Source of the DNA: Saprospiraceae bacterium
GTDB lineage: Bacteria > Bacteroidota > Bacteroidia > Chitinophagales > Saprospiraceae
DNA length: 29,217 nt
NCBI GenBank assembly: GCA_020852155.1
Contig: JADZBJ010000177.1
Span: 1 to 29,217 of the forward strand
Direction of reading: 5' to 3'
Positions 21,210 through 28,591 of this stretch are shown one piece after another. The translations under genes and the position numbers were made by a program. The notes under the pieces are model-generated. The model saw only the letters and a list, made by a program, of their open reading frames with translations, was not told the DNA's origin and made no database searches. Every line of letters starts with the position of its first letter. The stretch's first letter is position 1.

Positions 21210-22910
21210 ATGCCAATTCAACGTCGAAAATTTCTTCAAAGCACTTTGCTGGCCGGCCTTGCTACCGGATTATCACCTGTTCAGGCCATTTCAGGGCCAT
21301 TGAATACTGACATTTCTCCTGAAGCGCAGGCCGAAGACGGCGGTGCGGCCCCGGCACTTTCCGGTACGTTGACCCTGCTGCAAACGACCGATGTGCATTG
21401 CCAGATTCATCCGCACGATGAATTGTTTTGGGAAAACAACCGCGCCGTATTTCGCAAAACCGCCGGTTACGCGCATCTGGCTACCCTGTTCGATCAGGTT
21501 CGAAAGAAAAATCCGAACACATTTATCGTTGACACAGGCGATCTGTTTCAGGGGAGCGAACTTTCCGTTAAAACGCAGGGTCAAGCCATTGCGCCCATCC
21601 TGAATGCGCTGGGCTATGATCTATACCTGCCCGGCAACTGGGAGGTAGTGTATTACAAAAAAGCCATGCAAACGCTGCTCGGTGGACTGGAAGCACCCAA
21701 GGTCTGCGCCAATATGTACCACGACGCCGGCGAAGGCAAAAAAGGCGAACTGGTCTTTCCGGCGTACTACACCTGGTCGCGTCTCGGCGTGAAAATCGGT
21801 TTCCTCGGCTACACTGATCCGCTGGTGCCTTTGCGCCAGTCGCCCAATTATTCGAAAGGAATTATCTACACCAAGCCCGAAGAAAACCTGAAATACTACG
21901 TGTCCGTTTTGCGCGAGCAGGAACAATGCGACATGGTGATCATCCTGGCGCACCTCGGATTGTCACAGCAAATCGCCCTGGCTAACATGCCCGATTGCGC
22001 AGGTGTGGATTACATTTTCGGTGGCGACACCCACGAGCGCGTGCGCGAGCCGATTCAATGTCAATTTTCAAAAGTGATCGAACCGGGCGCTTTTGGCTCG
22101 TTCGTCGGCCGCCTGGATGTGGAGGTGAAAGATGGCAAAATCACGGGCCATCGCTACGAGTTGATGGAAGTTGATGCTAAAAAATACAAGCCTAAAAAGT
22201 CAATCGCGCAGTTGGTTGCCCAACAGGAAGCGCCTTTCAAGGCCGATATTGAAAAGGTGATTGGTTACTCGACCATTCCGCTGTATCGCTATTTTGTGGT
22301 GGAAAACACGATAGATACCTTGATTCTTGATGCGCTGGACTGGACTGTTAACACAGACATCGTGCTGTCAAACGGATTCCGCTTCTGTCCGCCGCGCAGT
22401 ACCCCCGACGCAACGGGAAATATTCCGATTACAGAAGGTTTCTTGTTTGATATGCTGCCCGTTGATTCAACCGTGCGGACGGCCAAAGCCACGGGTAAAC
22501 AAATCAGGGAGTGGCTGGAAAAGGAACTAAACAACGTTTTTGCCAAGGATGCCGCCAAGCGTTTTGGTGGTTGGGTGGTTAAATTCAAGGGCATGGAAGT
22601 TGAGTTTTTAGCCTTCGGCGAACAAGGCAAACGTGTGCAAAAAGTTACGGTTGGCGGTCAGCCCCTTGACCCTGAAAAACTTTATTCACTGGCTGCCTGT
22701 GAAAGAGACGGCGATCCGCCGAATATGCTTTGTCGGATACCGAATGTCATTGAGCCTGAAAATCAGCCTCATACCCTGCACTCACTCATGCGCAATTACC
22801 TGAAACAACATTCACCTGTTACACCCCGACCCACAGGGCGAGCCAAAGCGCTCGACGCACCGGATACTTTGCTCTCGCAGGTGAGCGGCGTGAAATATGA
22901 GTTCAAGTAA
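21210..22910 (+). CDS. soxB: SoxB-like thiosulfohydrolase (5'-nucleotidase superfamily), Tat-exported
   Basis: A 566-aa precursor. A Tat signal peptide is visible (RRKFLQ at 5-10, then LLAGLATGLSPVQA). The dimetal phosphoesterase fold shows D61/H63 (TTDVHC), D111 (DTGDLFQGS), N143 in GNWEVVYY and H248 in LAHLGL. W144 replaces the His of the GNHE motif used by 5'-nucleotidases, as in SoxB. The next block reads GGDTHER, with D273 where a metal-ligand His (GGHTH) is normal. SoxB removes sulfate from sulfocysteine on SoxYZ. Here no soxXA, soxYZ or soxCD is in the window. The C-terminal half is the usual nucleotidase C-domain and ends with TLLSQVSGVKYEFK. Regulon membership through site 6 supports a sulfur role; another phosphoesterase function remains possible. 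Confidence 0.78.
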   Translation: MPIQRRKFLQSTLLAGLATGLSPVQAISGPLNTDISPEAQAEDGGAAPALSGTLTLLQTTDVHCQIHPHDELFWENNRAVFRKTAGYAHLATLFDQVRKKNPNTFIVDTGDLFQGSELSVKTQGQAIAPILNALGYDLYLPGNWEVVYYKKAMQTLLGGLEAPKVCANMYHDAGEGKKGELVFPAYYTWSRLGVKIGFLGYTDPLVPLRQSPNYSKGIIYTKPEENLKYYVSVLREQEQCDMVIILAHLGLSQQIALANMPDCAGVDYIFGGDTHERVREPIQCQFSKVIEPGAFGSFVGRLDVEVKDGKITGHRYELMEVDAKKYKPKKSIAQLVAQQEAPFKADIEKVIGYSTIPLYRYFVVENTIDTLILDALDWTVNTDIVLSNGFRFCPPRSTPDATGNIPITEGFLFDMLPVDSTVRTAKATGKQIREWLEKELNNVFAKDAAKRFGGWVVKFKGMEVEFLAFGEQGKRVQKVTVGGQPLDPEKLYSLAACERDGDPPNMLCRIPNVIEPENQPHTLHSLMRNYLKQHSPVTPRPTGRAKALDAPDTLLSQVSGVKYEFK

Positions 22911-22931
22911 ATGTAGTGATTCCCGAATCGA

Positions 22932-22983
22932 AGTGGTTTTGAATGCTTTTCAGGATTTAAAATGTAATTCATTCAAAACCACT
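22932..22983. other. Hairpin downstream of the SoxB-like gene
   Basis: A perfect 14-bp stem (22932-22945 with 22970-22983: AGTGGTTTTGAATG / CATTCAAAACCACT) with a 24-nt loop and no T-run. It could shape the mRNA end or belong to the GTGGTTTGAA repeat family. Confidence 0.55.
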
Positions 22984-23101
22984 AGGTGTAGATATTCCAT
23001 GCTCAATGCTGATAATAGTTGATCTATCCTCTTCAAACTCGTCAACCTTTATCAAAAACTTACCGATGCGAAGTGATCATTTTTAACTCAATGACTTGGT
23101 G

Positions 23102-24718
23102 ATGAAAAAATTAATGTTCTCGATCGCATTGTTACTACTTTTTACAGCAGTAAAAACTATCGCTCAGGAGGCCCCGTTCAACCTGGCCCTTGAGCCGATT
23201 AATATTTCAAATCTCGGTGGTTTACAGTCGTACGCCTTTGGCGAACACAACGGGAAATGGCTTATCATCGGTGGCCGTCTCGACGGATTGCACCGACGCC
23301 AGCCATTTGCTACCTTCGATGTGGCAGGACACAATACACGTCTGATAGTTGTCGATCCCGTCGCGAATCAAAGTTGGTCGGCCAGTACGACATCATTGCC
23401 GGCGGCCTTGAAAGAGCAGTTGAGTTCGACCAATATGGCGTTTTTTCAGGAAGGAGATCGCCTGTATATGGCTGGCGGGTACGGTTTTAGCGCCACACTC
23501 AACGATCATACGACCTACAGCGGGCTGATCGCTATGGATGTGCCACAGTTAATTGCTGCCATTCAGAACAACCAGCCAATACAGCCATTTATTCGCCATA
23601 TTCAAGACCCTGGTTTTACAGTGACTGGCGGCAGGCTCGGCAAATTGTATGATACCTGGTACCTCGTCGGCGGGCAAAATTTTCAGGGTGTTTATAATCC
23701 GATGGGGCCAACCCACGGGCCGGGTTTTTTTCAGGAATACACCAACTCCGTGCGCCGTTTTCAGATCAACGACAACGGAACGACGCTTGCCGTTCAACAC
23801 CGCAGTCCCTGGGTAGATACCGCCTTGTTGCACCGCCGCGATTTTAATGTCGTTCCCCAGATTTTACCCAACGGCCAGGAAGCGCTCACGGCTTTTTCGG
23901 GCGTATTTCAGTCGGCGGTTGATTTGCCTTTCCTGAATTGCGTAAACATTGACAGCAGTGGTTACACCGAACAGCCGGATTTTCAACAGTATTACAACCA
24001 TTATCACGCAGCAACGCTGCCCCTTTACGATGCGCTGACCCATGAAATGCACAGTGTGTTCTTTGGCGGCATCGCGCAGTTTTACGACAACAATGGCGTG
24101 CTCGTGCAGGATAATAATGTGCCTTTTGTCAAAACCGTAGCCCGCGTAACACGTACGGCAGACGGGAAAATGACGGAGTATAAAATGCCGATTAACATGC
24201 CCGACTATCTGGGCGCCAGTGCGGAGTTTATCCCTGCCGCCAATGTGCCGCATTACGATAATGGTGTATTAAAATTTGAAGCGCTTGTGGACAGCAGTAT
24301 TATCGGGTATGTCTCTGGCGGTAGTCGCAGCACGGCAGCCAACATATTTTGGGTAAATGACGGTACGCAAAGTGTTGCCTCTTCGGTGATTTATGCCGTC
24401 CGATTGTTAAAAACAGGCTCCAGCGGCGTGCACCAGGTAAATGCGCAAAGCAATAGTTTCCTGAAATTTCAGGTGTTGCCCAATCCCAATAGAGGGCGTT
24501 TTGAAGCGCGCTGGTTCATGAAAAAAAGTGCGCCTGTTGCGCTGACCATTCGCGACCTGGATGGTAAAATCATAGAGGAGGTCAGGCTGGCCCAAGTGTC
24601 CGCGGGCGAACAATCGCAATGGTTCAACAGCATAGCCACGACCCGAAGCGGCGTGTATTTGTTTGTACTTGAAACGCCATTTGAAAAAACAACTTTGAAA
24701 GTGGTGGTTGATCCGTAG
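23102..24718 (+). CDS. Secreted T9SS-sorted protein with Kelch-like repeats
   Basis: A 538-aa protein starting MKKLMFSIALLLLFTAVKTIAQ (signal peptide); the upstream TTG at 23096 is in frame but unlikely. The central part has spaced W/GG motifs (WLIIGGRLDG, LYMAGGYGF, WYLVGGQNF, VFFGGIAQ), suggesting a beta-propeller of Kelch type. The last 80 residues form a type A T9SS C-terminal domain (VLPNPNRGRFEARWF ... GVYLFVLETPFEKTTLKVVV). It would be carried across the outer membrane and attached to the cell surface. Its binding partner is unknown. It lies after the SoxB-like gene without operator, so it is probably a separate unit. Confidence 0.8.
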   Translation: MKKLMFSIALLLLFTAVKTIAQEAPFNLALEPINISNLGGLQSYAFGEHNGKWLIIGGRLDGLHRRQPFATFDVAGHNTRLIVVDPVANQSWSASTTSLPAALKEQLSSTNMAFFQEGDRLYMAGGYGFSATLNDHTTYSGLIAMDVPQLIAAIQNNQPIQPFIRHIQDPGFTVTGGRLGKLYDTWYLVGGQNFQGVYNPMGPTHGPGFFQEYTNSVRRFQINDNGTTLAVQHRSPWVDTALLHRRDFNVVPQILPNGQEALTAFSGVFQSAVDLPFLNCVNIDSSGYTEQPDFQQYYNHYHAATLPLYDALTHEMHSVFFGGIAQFYDNNGVLVQDNNVPFVKTVARVTRTADGKMTEYKMPINMPDYLGASAEFIPAANVPHYDNGVLKFEALVDSSIIGYVSGGSRSTAANIFWVNDGTQSVASSVIYAVRLLKTGSSGVHQVNAQSNSFLKFQVLPNPNRGRFEARWFMKKSAPVALTIRDLDGKIIEEVRLAQVSAGEQSQWFNSIATTRSGVYLFVLETPFEKTTLKVVVDP

Positions 24719-24765
24719 CACGGATTGGATCGTTTGAATGAAACGTTTTTGTGTGTCTCGAAAAT

Positions 24766-24789
24766 CCATCCTGAAAATCCCGAATCATG
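24766..24789. repeat. Dispersed TCCTGAAAATCC repeat fragment
   Basis: A short fragment of the ATCAGGATTTTC repeat family, here in reverse orientation (AATCCATCCTGAAAATCC), between the T9SS gene and the TauE gene. Confidence 0.7.
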
Positions 24790-24838
24790 ATCTATGTTTG
24801 TCTGGCTGAGGAATGTGCTTCAGATAAACGATTGCCTG

Positions 24839-25561
24839 ATGGACGAACAATATTATCTCTTTTTTGCGCTGGCGTTACTGGCTGAAGTGATTGGTACGAT
24901 AAGTGGCTTTGGCTCTTCGATTTTGTTTGTACCGCTGGCGGCGATGTTCTTTGATTTTAAAACGGTATTGGGTGTGACGGCGGTGTTTCACGTGTTTAGC
25001 AACCTGTCTAAAATTGCCCTTTTTCGCAAGGGTATTGACCGAAATATCGCCATAAAACTGGGCATTCCGGCAGTCATTTTCGTGATACTGGGCGCTTTAC
25101 TGACCAGCTATATTCCTGAAAAAGAAATCAAACTGGCGATGAACGTCATTCTGGTTTTGCTGGCGCTTTTTCTGTTGTTCAACAACAACCGTAAAATGCA
25201 GCAAACAGATGCCAACCTGATCTCCAGTGGCGTGGCTTCGGGTTTTCTGGCCGGATTGGTTGGTACGGGTGGCGCTATTCGCGGCCTGGCACTGATGGCG
25301 TTCAGTTTGCAGAAAGATGTATTTATTGCCACCTCTGCACTCATTGATTTGGGTGTGGATTTCAGTCGAAGTGTGGTGTATATCGCCAACGGCTATTTCC
25401 ATCAGGAACACTTCATCTTGATACCGTTTTTAATTGGCATAAGCCTTTTGGGCACCTGGCTGGGCAAGCAAATTCTGACTTACACCAGCGAGCAGTGGTT
25501 CAGATATATCGTACTGGGAATCATCGTCATGACAGCCGTAATTCAGATGGTGAGCGGATGA
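24839..25561 (+). CDS. TauE/SafE family sulfite exporter (second copy)
   Basis: A 240-aa inner-membrane protein starting MDEQYYLFFALALL at 24839 (an upstream ATG at 24794 would add a 15-residue tail). About seven hydrophobic segments are seen. The family repeats are visible in AEVIGTISGFGSSILFVPLAAMFFDFKTVLGVTAVFH and ASGFLAGLVGTGGAIRGLALMAFSLQKDVFIATSALID. The G-F-G-S-S-I-L form differs from the G-G-G-G-S-I-L of the copy at 7505, so the two are not recent duplicates. No CRP-like operator is present, and its link to the sulfur regulon is unproven. Confidence 0.85.
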   Translation: MDEQYYLFFALALLAEVIGTISGFGSSILFVPLAAMFFDFKTVLGVTAVFHVFSNLSKIALFRKGIDRNIAIKLGIPAVIFVILGALLTSYIPEKEIKLAMNVILVLLALFLLFNNNRKMQQTDANLISSGVASGFLAGLVGTGGAIRGLALMAFSLQKDVFIATSALIDLGVDFSRSVVYIANGYFHQEHFILIPFLIGISLLGTWLGKQILTYTSEQWFRYIVLGIIVMTAVIQMVSG

Positions 25562-25619
25562 TGGGTGTTTGCCTGGTGTCTCTAACCATACAGCACCTTG
25601 TCGCCCTAAACCTCAGTGA

Positions 25620-25692
25620 AGTGTCTGCAACCTGCGAAGTGGAAATGTTCACAACTGTTTGGCCAGATCCTTCACTGGCGTTCAGGATGACA
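25620..25692. repeat. Dispersed hairpin element, copy 2
   Basis: GGCCAGATCCTTCACTGGCG at about 25661 and TTCAGGATGACA to 25692 are nearly the reverse complement of the left arm of the element at 17171. The other end (AGTGTCTGCAACCTGCGAAG) is similar in position. ATAACCAATTCAACAAATA repeats follow at 25713-25735. Confidence 0.65.
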
Positions 25693-25741
25693 GTTTTGGG
25701 TTTAATTAACCGAATAACCAATTCAACAAATACACAAAAAA

Positions 25742-26614
25742 ATGACCTACTGGGATACATTTATCAATGGTTTTCAAGGGTATGCTACCTACTTTGCCCA
25801 TGAGGTGATGAACCCGGGCTGGAACAACTATTTTTATTGGTTAATTGCCATTTCTGCGCTGGTTTATGTACTCGAACTAATGTTTCCGTGGCGTAAAAAT
25901 CAGCCGGCTATCCGTGAAGATTTTTGGCTGGATACCTTTTATATGTTCTTCAATTTCTTCCTGTTTGGCCTCGTGGGTTATGCGGCGGTGTCCGATGTTG
26001 TGGTGCGCGCATTCAATGATTTTCTGGCCAATACTTTTGGTATTCGCAACCTGGTGGCGATTAATGTGGCGGCCATGCCGCATTGGGCGCAGTTACTGAT
26101 CCTGTTTTTAGTGCGCGATTTTGTTCAATGGAATACCCACCGACTGCTACACCGCGTGCCGTTTCTGTGGGAGGTACATAAAGTGCACCACTCGGTTCGG
26201 CAGATGGGCTATGCTGCGCACCTGCGCTACCACTTCGGCGAAACCATCGTGTACAGAAGCATCGAATATTTGCCGCTGGCCATGATCGGCTTTGGTATTC
26301 AGGATTTTATTCTGGTTCACTTGTTTACCATCGTGATCGGTCACCTCAACCACGCCAACATCAATGTGCCGATGGGGCCGCTCCGGTACATCCTGAACAG
26401 TCCGCAAATGCACATCTGGCACCACTCGAAGGAGTTGCCCAAGGATAGTTACGGGGTAAATTATGGCATCAGTCTTTCCATTTGGGATTATCTGTTTGGC
26501 ACGGTCTGGATGCCCCGCGACGGCCGCGACATCGAACTCGGTTTTGATGAAGTAGATCGCTACCCGCACGGCTTTTTCAGTCAGATGTTTCAACCGTTTA
26601 AGCGTAACAAATAG
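25742..26614 (+). CDS. Fatty acid hydroxylase / sterol desaturase family membrane protein
   Basis: A 290-aa integral membrane di-iron enzyme. The histidine clusters are H133-RLL-H137, H146-KV-HH150, H201-LN-H204 and H224-IW-HH228, as expected for the family. Four or five hydrophobic segments surround them. Members hydroxylate or desaturate lipids (sterols, carotenoids, fatty acids) using O2. Nothing shows which lipid it acts on. The start at 25742 follows ATAACCAATTC repeats; no clear promoter is seen. The stop codon overlaps the start of the repeat at 26614. Confidence 0.88.
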   Translation: MTYWDTFINGFQGYATYFAHEVMNPGWNNYFYWLIAISALVYVLELMFPWRKNQPAIREDFWLDTFYMFFNFFLFGLVGYAAVSDVVVRAFNDFLANTFGIRNLVAINVAAMPHWAQLLILFLVRDFVQWNTHRLLHRVPFLWEVHKVHHSVRQMGYAAHLRYHFGETIVYRSIEYLPLAMIGFGIQDFILVHLFTIVIGHLNHANINVPMGPLRYILNSPQMHIWHHSKELPKDSYGVNYGISLSIWDYLFGTVWMPRDGRDIELGFDEVDRYPHGFFSQMFQPFKRNK

Positions 26615-26780
26615 GATCAGGATTTTCTGGATTTTAGGATGAGCAGGATTTTTATTTTCGGCGAAGCCGAAACTTTAATCCCGTAAATCCTAAAATCCAG
26701 AAAATCCTGATCCGCGCAGCACTTTCGGCGAAGCCGAGACATGAATCCTGCTCATCCTAAAATCCTGAAAATCCTGATCC
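26614..26780. repeat. Compound inverted repeat of the ATCAGGATTTTC family
   Basis: The 27-bp arms 26614-26640 and 26687-26713 are perfect reverse complements. Two small palindromes, TTTCGGCGAAGCCGAAA at 26656-26672 and its near copy at 26723-26739, follow the first and second arms. A third arm with TCCTGCTCATCCTAAAATCC runs about 26744-26780. It fills the gap before the next gene and could work as a terminator-like hairpin. Confidence 0.85.
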
Positions 26781-26807
26781 TGATCTGCTGACCACATAAT
26801 ATCAAAA

Positions 26808-27035
26808 ATGTACTTCTGGAACGATACCAAGCTCATCATCATCGCCTGCCTGACTTTGGGGCTTGCGCCTTTTTTGCCCGAACCTCATTTGCTCGGCAAA
26901 CTCCGTTGGGTGGCAGGCGGCGCTATCGGTATGCAACCGCTGGACTGGTTTGATCTTTTCTGGCACGGAGCGCCCTGGCTGCTGCTGATTCGACTGGGTA
27001 TCCTGCGTTTGTTGAACAATCAACCACGAGCGTGA
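26808..27035 (+). CDS. Small conserved hypothetical protein (75 aa)
   Basis: A 75-aa protein starting MYFWNDTKLIIIACLTLGLA, then FLPEPHLLGKLRWVAGGAIGMQPLDWFDLFWHGAPWLLLIRLG. It resembles small proteins of other Bacteroidota from memory only; function unknown. Two hydrophobic segments with a conserved-looking PEPHxxGKLRWVxGG loop suggest an inner-membrane protein. It ends just before operator site 7 (the TGA stop at 27033-27035 overlaps it). Confidence 0.65.
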   Translation: MYFWNDTKLIIIACLTLGLAPFLPEPHLLGKLRWVAGGAIGMQPLDWFDLFWHGAPWLLLIRLGILRLLNNQPRA

Positions 27036-27045
27036 CTTTTGTCCG
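27032..27045 (+). promoter_or_regulatory. CRP-like operator (site 7, degenerate right half) and class II promoter
   Basis: GTGACTTTTGTCCG: the left half is perfect, the right half GTCCG instead of GTCAC. The centre at 27038.5 is still exactly 37.5 bp before the end of TATCTTTG (27069-27076), a full -7 match. It drives thioredoxin at 27153. Confidence 0.72.
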
Positions 27046-27152
27046 CTTTTTGGCCCTTATCACGACTGTATCTTTGCCCCGCGTTATCCGCTTTTATACA
27101 CTTCAAATTTGGAAGTTGCTGGATGCGCTTCAATTTTTAAAAAACTCAAGCA

Positions 27153-27446
27153 ATGACTTTTTCAGAATTAATTAATCGCGACGAGCCTGTATTGGTTGAC
27201 TTTTTTGCTGAATGGTGCGGCCCTTGCAAGGTTATGAAGCCTATTTTGAATAGCGTAAAAGACGAAATGGGCGAAGGCGTTCATATTTTCAAAATAGATG
27301 TGGATAAAAACGAAGCCATTTCGGCACAGTTTGGCATTCGTTCTATTCCAACCCTCATTTTGTTCAAAAAAGGCGAGCCTGTCTGGCGACAGTCAGGTGT
27401 CGTTTCGGCCGTTGAAATTCAAAAAGTGATTGCGCAAAACGCGTAA
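27153..27446 (+). CDS. trxA: Thioredoxin
   Basis: A 97-aa single-domain thioredoxin with WCGPC at 21-25, the following KVMKPI, and the cis-proline loop IRSIPT (about residue 70). No signal peptide is present, so it is cytoplasmic. It reduces disulfides and can release sulfide or sulfite from protein- or rhodanese-bound persulfide. Operator site 7 upstream places it in the sulfur regulon. The HMA gene follows 74 bp downstream and may be read together. The promoter leader is long (about 75 nt). Many bacteria have several thioredoxins, so this one may be the copy for the sulfur pathway. Confidence 0.9.
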   Translation: MTFSELINRDEPVLVDFFAEWCGPCKVMKPILNSVKDEMGEGVHIFKIDVDKNEAISAQFGIRSIPTLILFKKGEPVWRQSGVVSAVEIQKVIAQNA

Positions 27447-27454
27447 GCACACGG

Positions 27455-27520
27455 CCGATAATCCTGCTAATCCTTAAATCCAGAAAATCCTGATCAAAAT
27501 CCTGGTCAAAATCCTGATCT
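27455..27520. repeat. Dispersed AATCCTGATCAAAATCCTG repeat
   Basis: A short run of the same repeat family as 19368-19513 and 26614-26780, in reverse orientation (CAGAAAATCCTGATCAAAA, then twice TCAAAATCCTG). It lies in the gap between thioredoxin and the HMA gene. Confidence 0.75.
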
Positions 27521-27787
27521 ATGACACATACTTTTGAAGTCGAAAATATCAAGTGCGGCGGCTGTATGAGCAGCATTCGCAAGGGATTGGAACAAATGCC
27601 TGGCGTTTTGTCTGCCCGTCCCGATAACACCAACGGCACCGTTGAGGTGGATTTTGAGGAATCCGTCATGGATGAAAAGACCATTGCCGATAAACTGGCT
27701 GATATGGGTTATCCGTTATCCGGAGAAAATACGTTGGGCCGTAAAGCGAAATCGTATGTTAGCTGTATGGTTGGTCGGTTGTCATGA
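27521..27787 (+). CDS. Heavy-metal-associated (HMA) domain protein
   Basis: An 88-aa protein with an HMA ferredoxin-like fold. CGGC at 12-15 in IKCGGCMSSIRKGLEQMPGV takes the place of the copper-chaperone motif (MxCxxC). VEVDFEESVMDEKTIADKLADMGYPL completes the fold. Residues 70-88 are a short tail with one Cys. Copper or another soft metal, or a sulfur-carrying role, are both possible; the partner protein is unknown. It is 74 bp after thioredoxin and has no operator of its own. Confidence 0.85.
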   Translation: MTHTFEVENIKCGGCMSSIRKGLEQMPGVLSARPDNTNGTVEVDFEESVMDEKTIADKLADMGYPLSGENTLGRKAKSYVSCMVGRLS

Positions 27788-27817
27788 CCGTGAATACGCC
27801 GGTACGCACCCCCGCAG

Positions 27818-28057
27818 AGCCAAGGCGCGCCTTGTCTCACGTCACGAATAGGCGTTTAACCAACAACATAACCCCGTTTTATCGTTTAACGTAGAGACAA
27901 GGCACGCCTTGTCTCACGTCATGTATAGGCGTTTAACCAACAACATAACCCCGTTTTATCGTTTAACGCAGAGACAAGGCACGCCTTGTCTCACGTCATG
28001 TGCCGAACAACATACCCCCGTTTTATCGTTTAACGTAGACAAGGCGCGCCTTGTCTC
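27818..28057. repeat. Tandem repeat of about 77 bp with a GACAAGGCRCGCCTTGTC palindrome
   Basis: Palindromes of the type GAGACAAGGCACGCCTTGTC are at about 27818-27838, 27894-27915, 27971-27992 and 28037-28056. The linkers contain GGCGTTTAACCAACAACATA and CCCCGTTTTATCGTTTAACG. The last unit is shorter. It fills the gap before the DsrE-like gene, so the leader of that gene is a string of hairpins. Confidence 0.92.
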
Positions 28058-28071
28058 TAGCTGCATTTTAC

Positions 28072-28500
28072 ATGAAATATTTCTTCTTCTGGGCTGTCAT
28101 GCTACTGACCATGTTTGCCTCTGCACAGGACACCAATCCGGTCGTAACAACCAAAAAACTAAAGGTGGTATTTCACCTGACCACCAACGATACGCTGGCC
28201 CAAAAAGCCCTGGCAAAACAATGCCATAACTTCCTGGCGGCTGCACCCAACTCGAAAATTGAGGTGGTGTGCCACAACAACGGCATTTCTTTTCTGCAAA
28301 AAAGCGCCACCAAACAAGGCGATAAAATCAAGGAACTGGCTGCTAAGGGCGTTGATTTTGTCGCCTGCGAAAATACCATGCGCGAGCGAAAAATTAAACG
28401 TGAAGACCTCGTCGCAGAATGTCGGCTGGTGCCCGCAGGCGTCGTGGAAGTCGTCATGAAACAGGATAAAGGCTGGTCTTATATAAAGGCGGGCTTCTGA
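28072..28500 (+). CDS. Secreted DsrE/F-like protein
   Basis: A 142-aa precursor starting MKYFFFWAVMLLTMFASAQ (signal peptide, cleavage near Q19). The start at 28072 is preferred to the in-frame ATG at 28051 because it opens the signal peptide directly. The mature part has the DsrE-like alpha/beta pattern: KVVFHLTTND at the first strand, KIEVVCHNNGI in the middle, and C99 in VDFVACENTMRER, the position of the sulfur-binding cysteine of DsrE/TusD-like proteins. It ends GVVEVVMKQDKGWSYIKAGF, which is family-like. A sulfur-carrying role in the periplasm fits the neighbourhood; no operator is seen, only the palindrome repeats upstream. Confidence 0.82.
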   Translation: MKYFFFWAVMLLTMFASAQDTNPVVTTKKLKVVFHLTTNDTLAQKALAKQCHNFLAAAPNSKIEVVCHNNGISFLQKSATKQGDKIKELAAKGVDFVACENTMRERKIKREDLVAECRLVPAGVVEVVMKQDKGWSYIKAGF

Positions 28501-28526
28501 TCGGAGGTTTGTGATAACGCAATAAA

Positions 28527-28560
28527 AATGGCCTGTGCAATTGATTTTGCACAGGCCATT
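28527..28560. terminator. Bidirectional terminator between the DsrE-like and LytTR genes
   Basis: A 14-bp stem (AATGGCCTGTGCAA at 28527-28540 with TTGCACAGGCCATT at 28547-28560). The A-rich AATAAAAA at 28521-28528 gives a U-tract when read on the minus strand, so it serves chiefly the LytTR gene (ending at 28592) and perhaps the converging DsrE-like gene. Confidence 0.8.
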
Positions 28561-28591
28561 CTCGTGAACAATTGAAAAGTTCTTACTCCAC

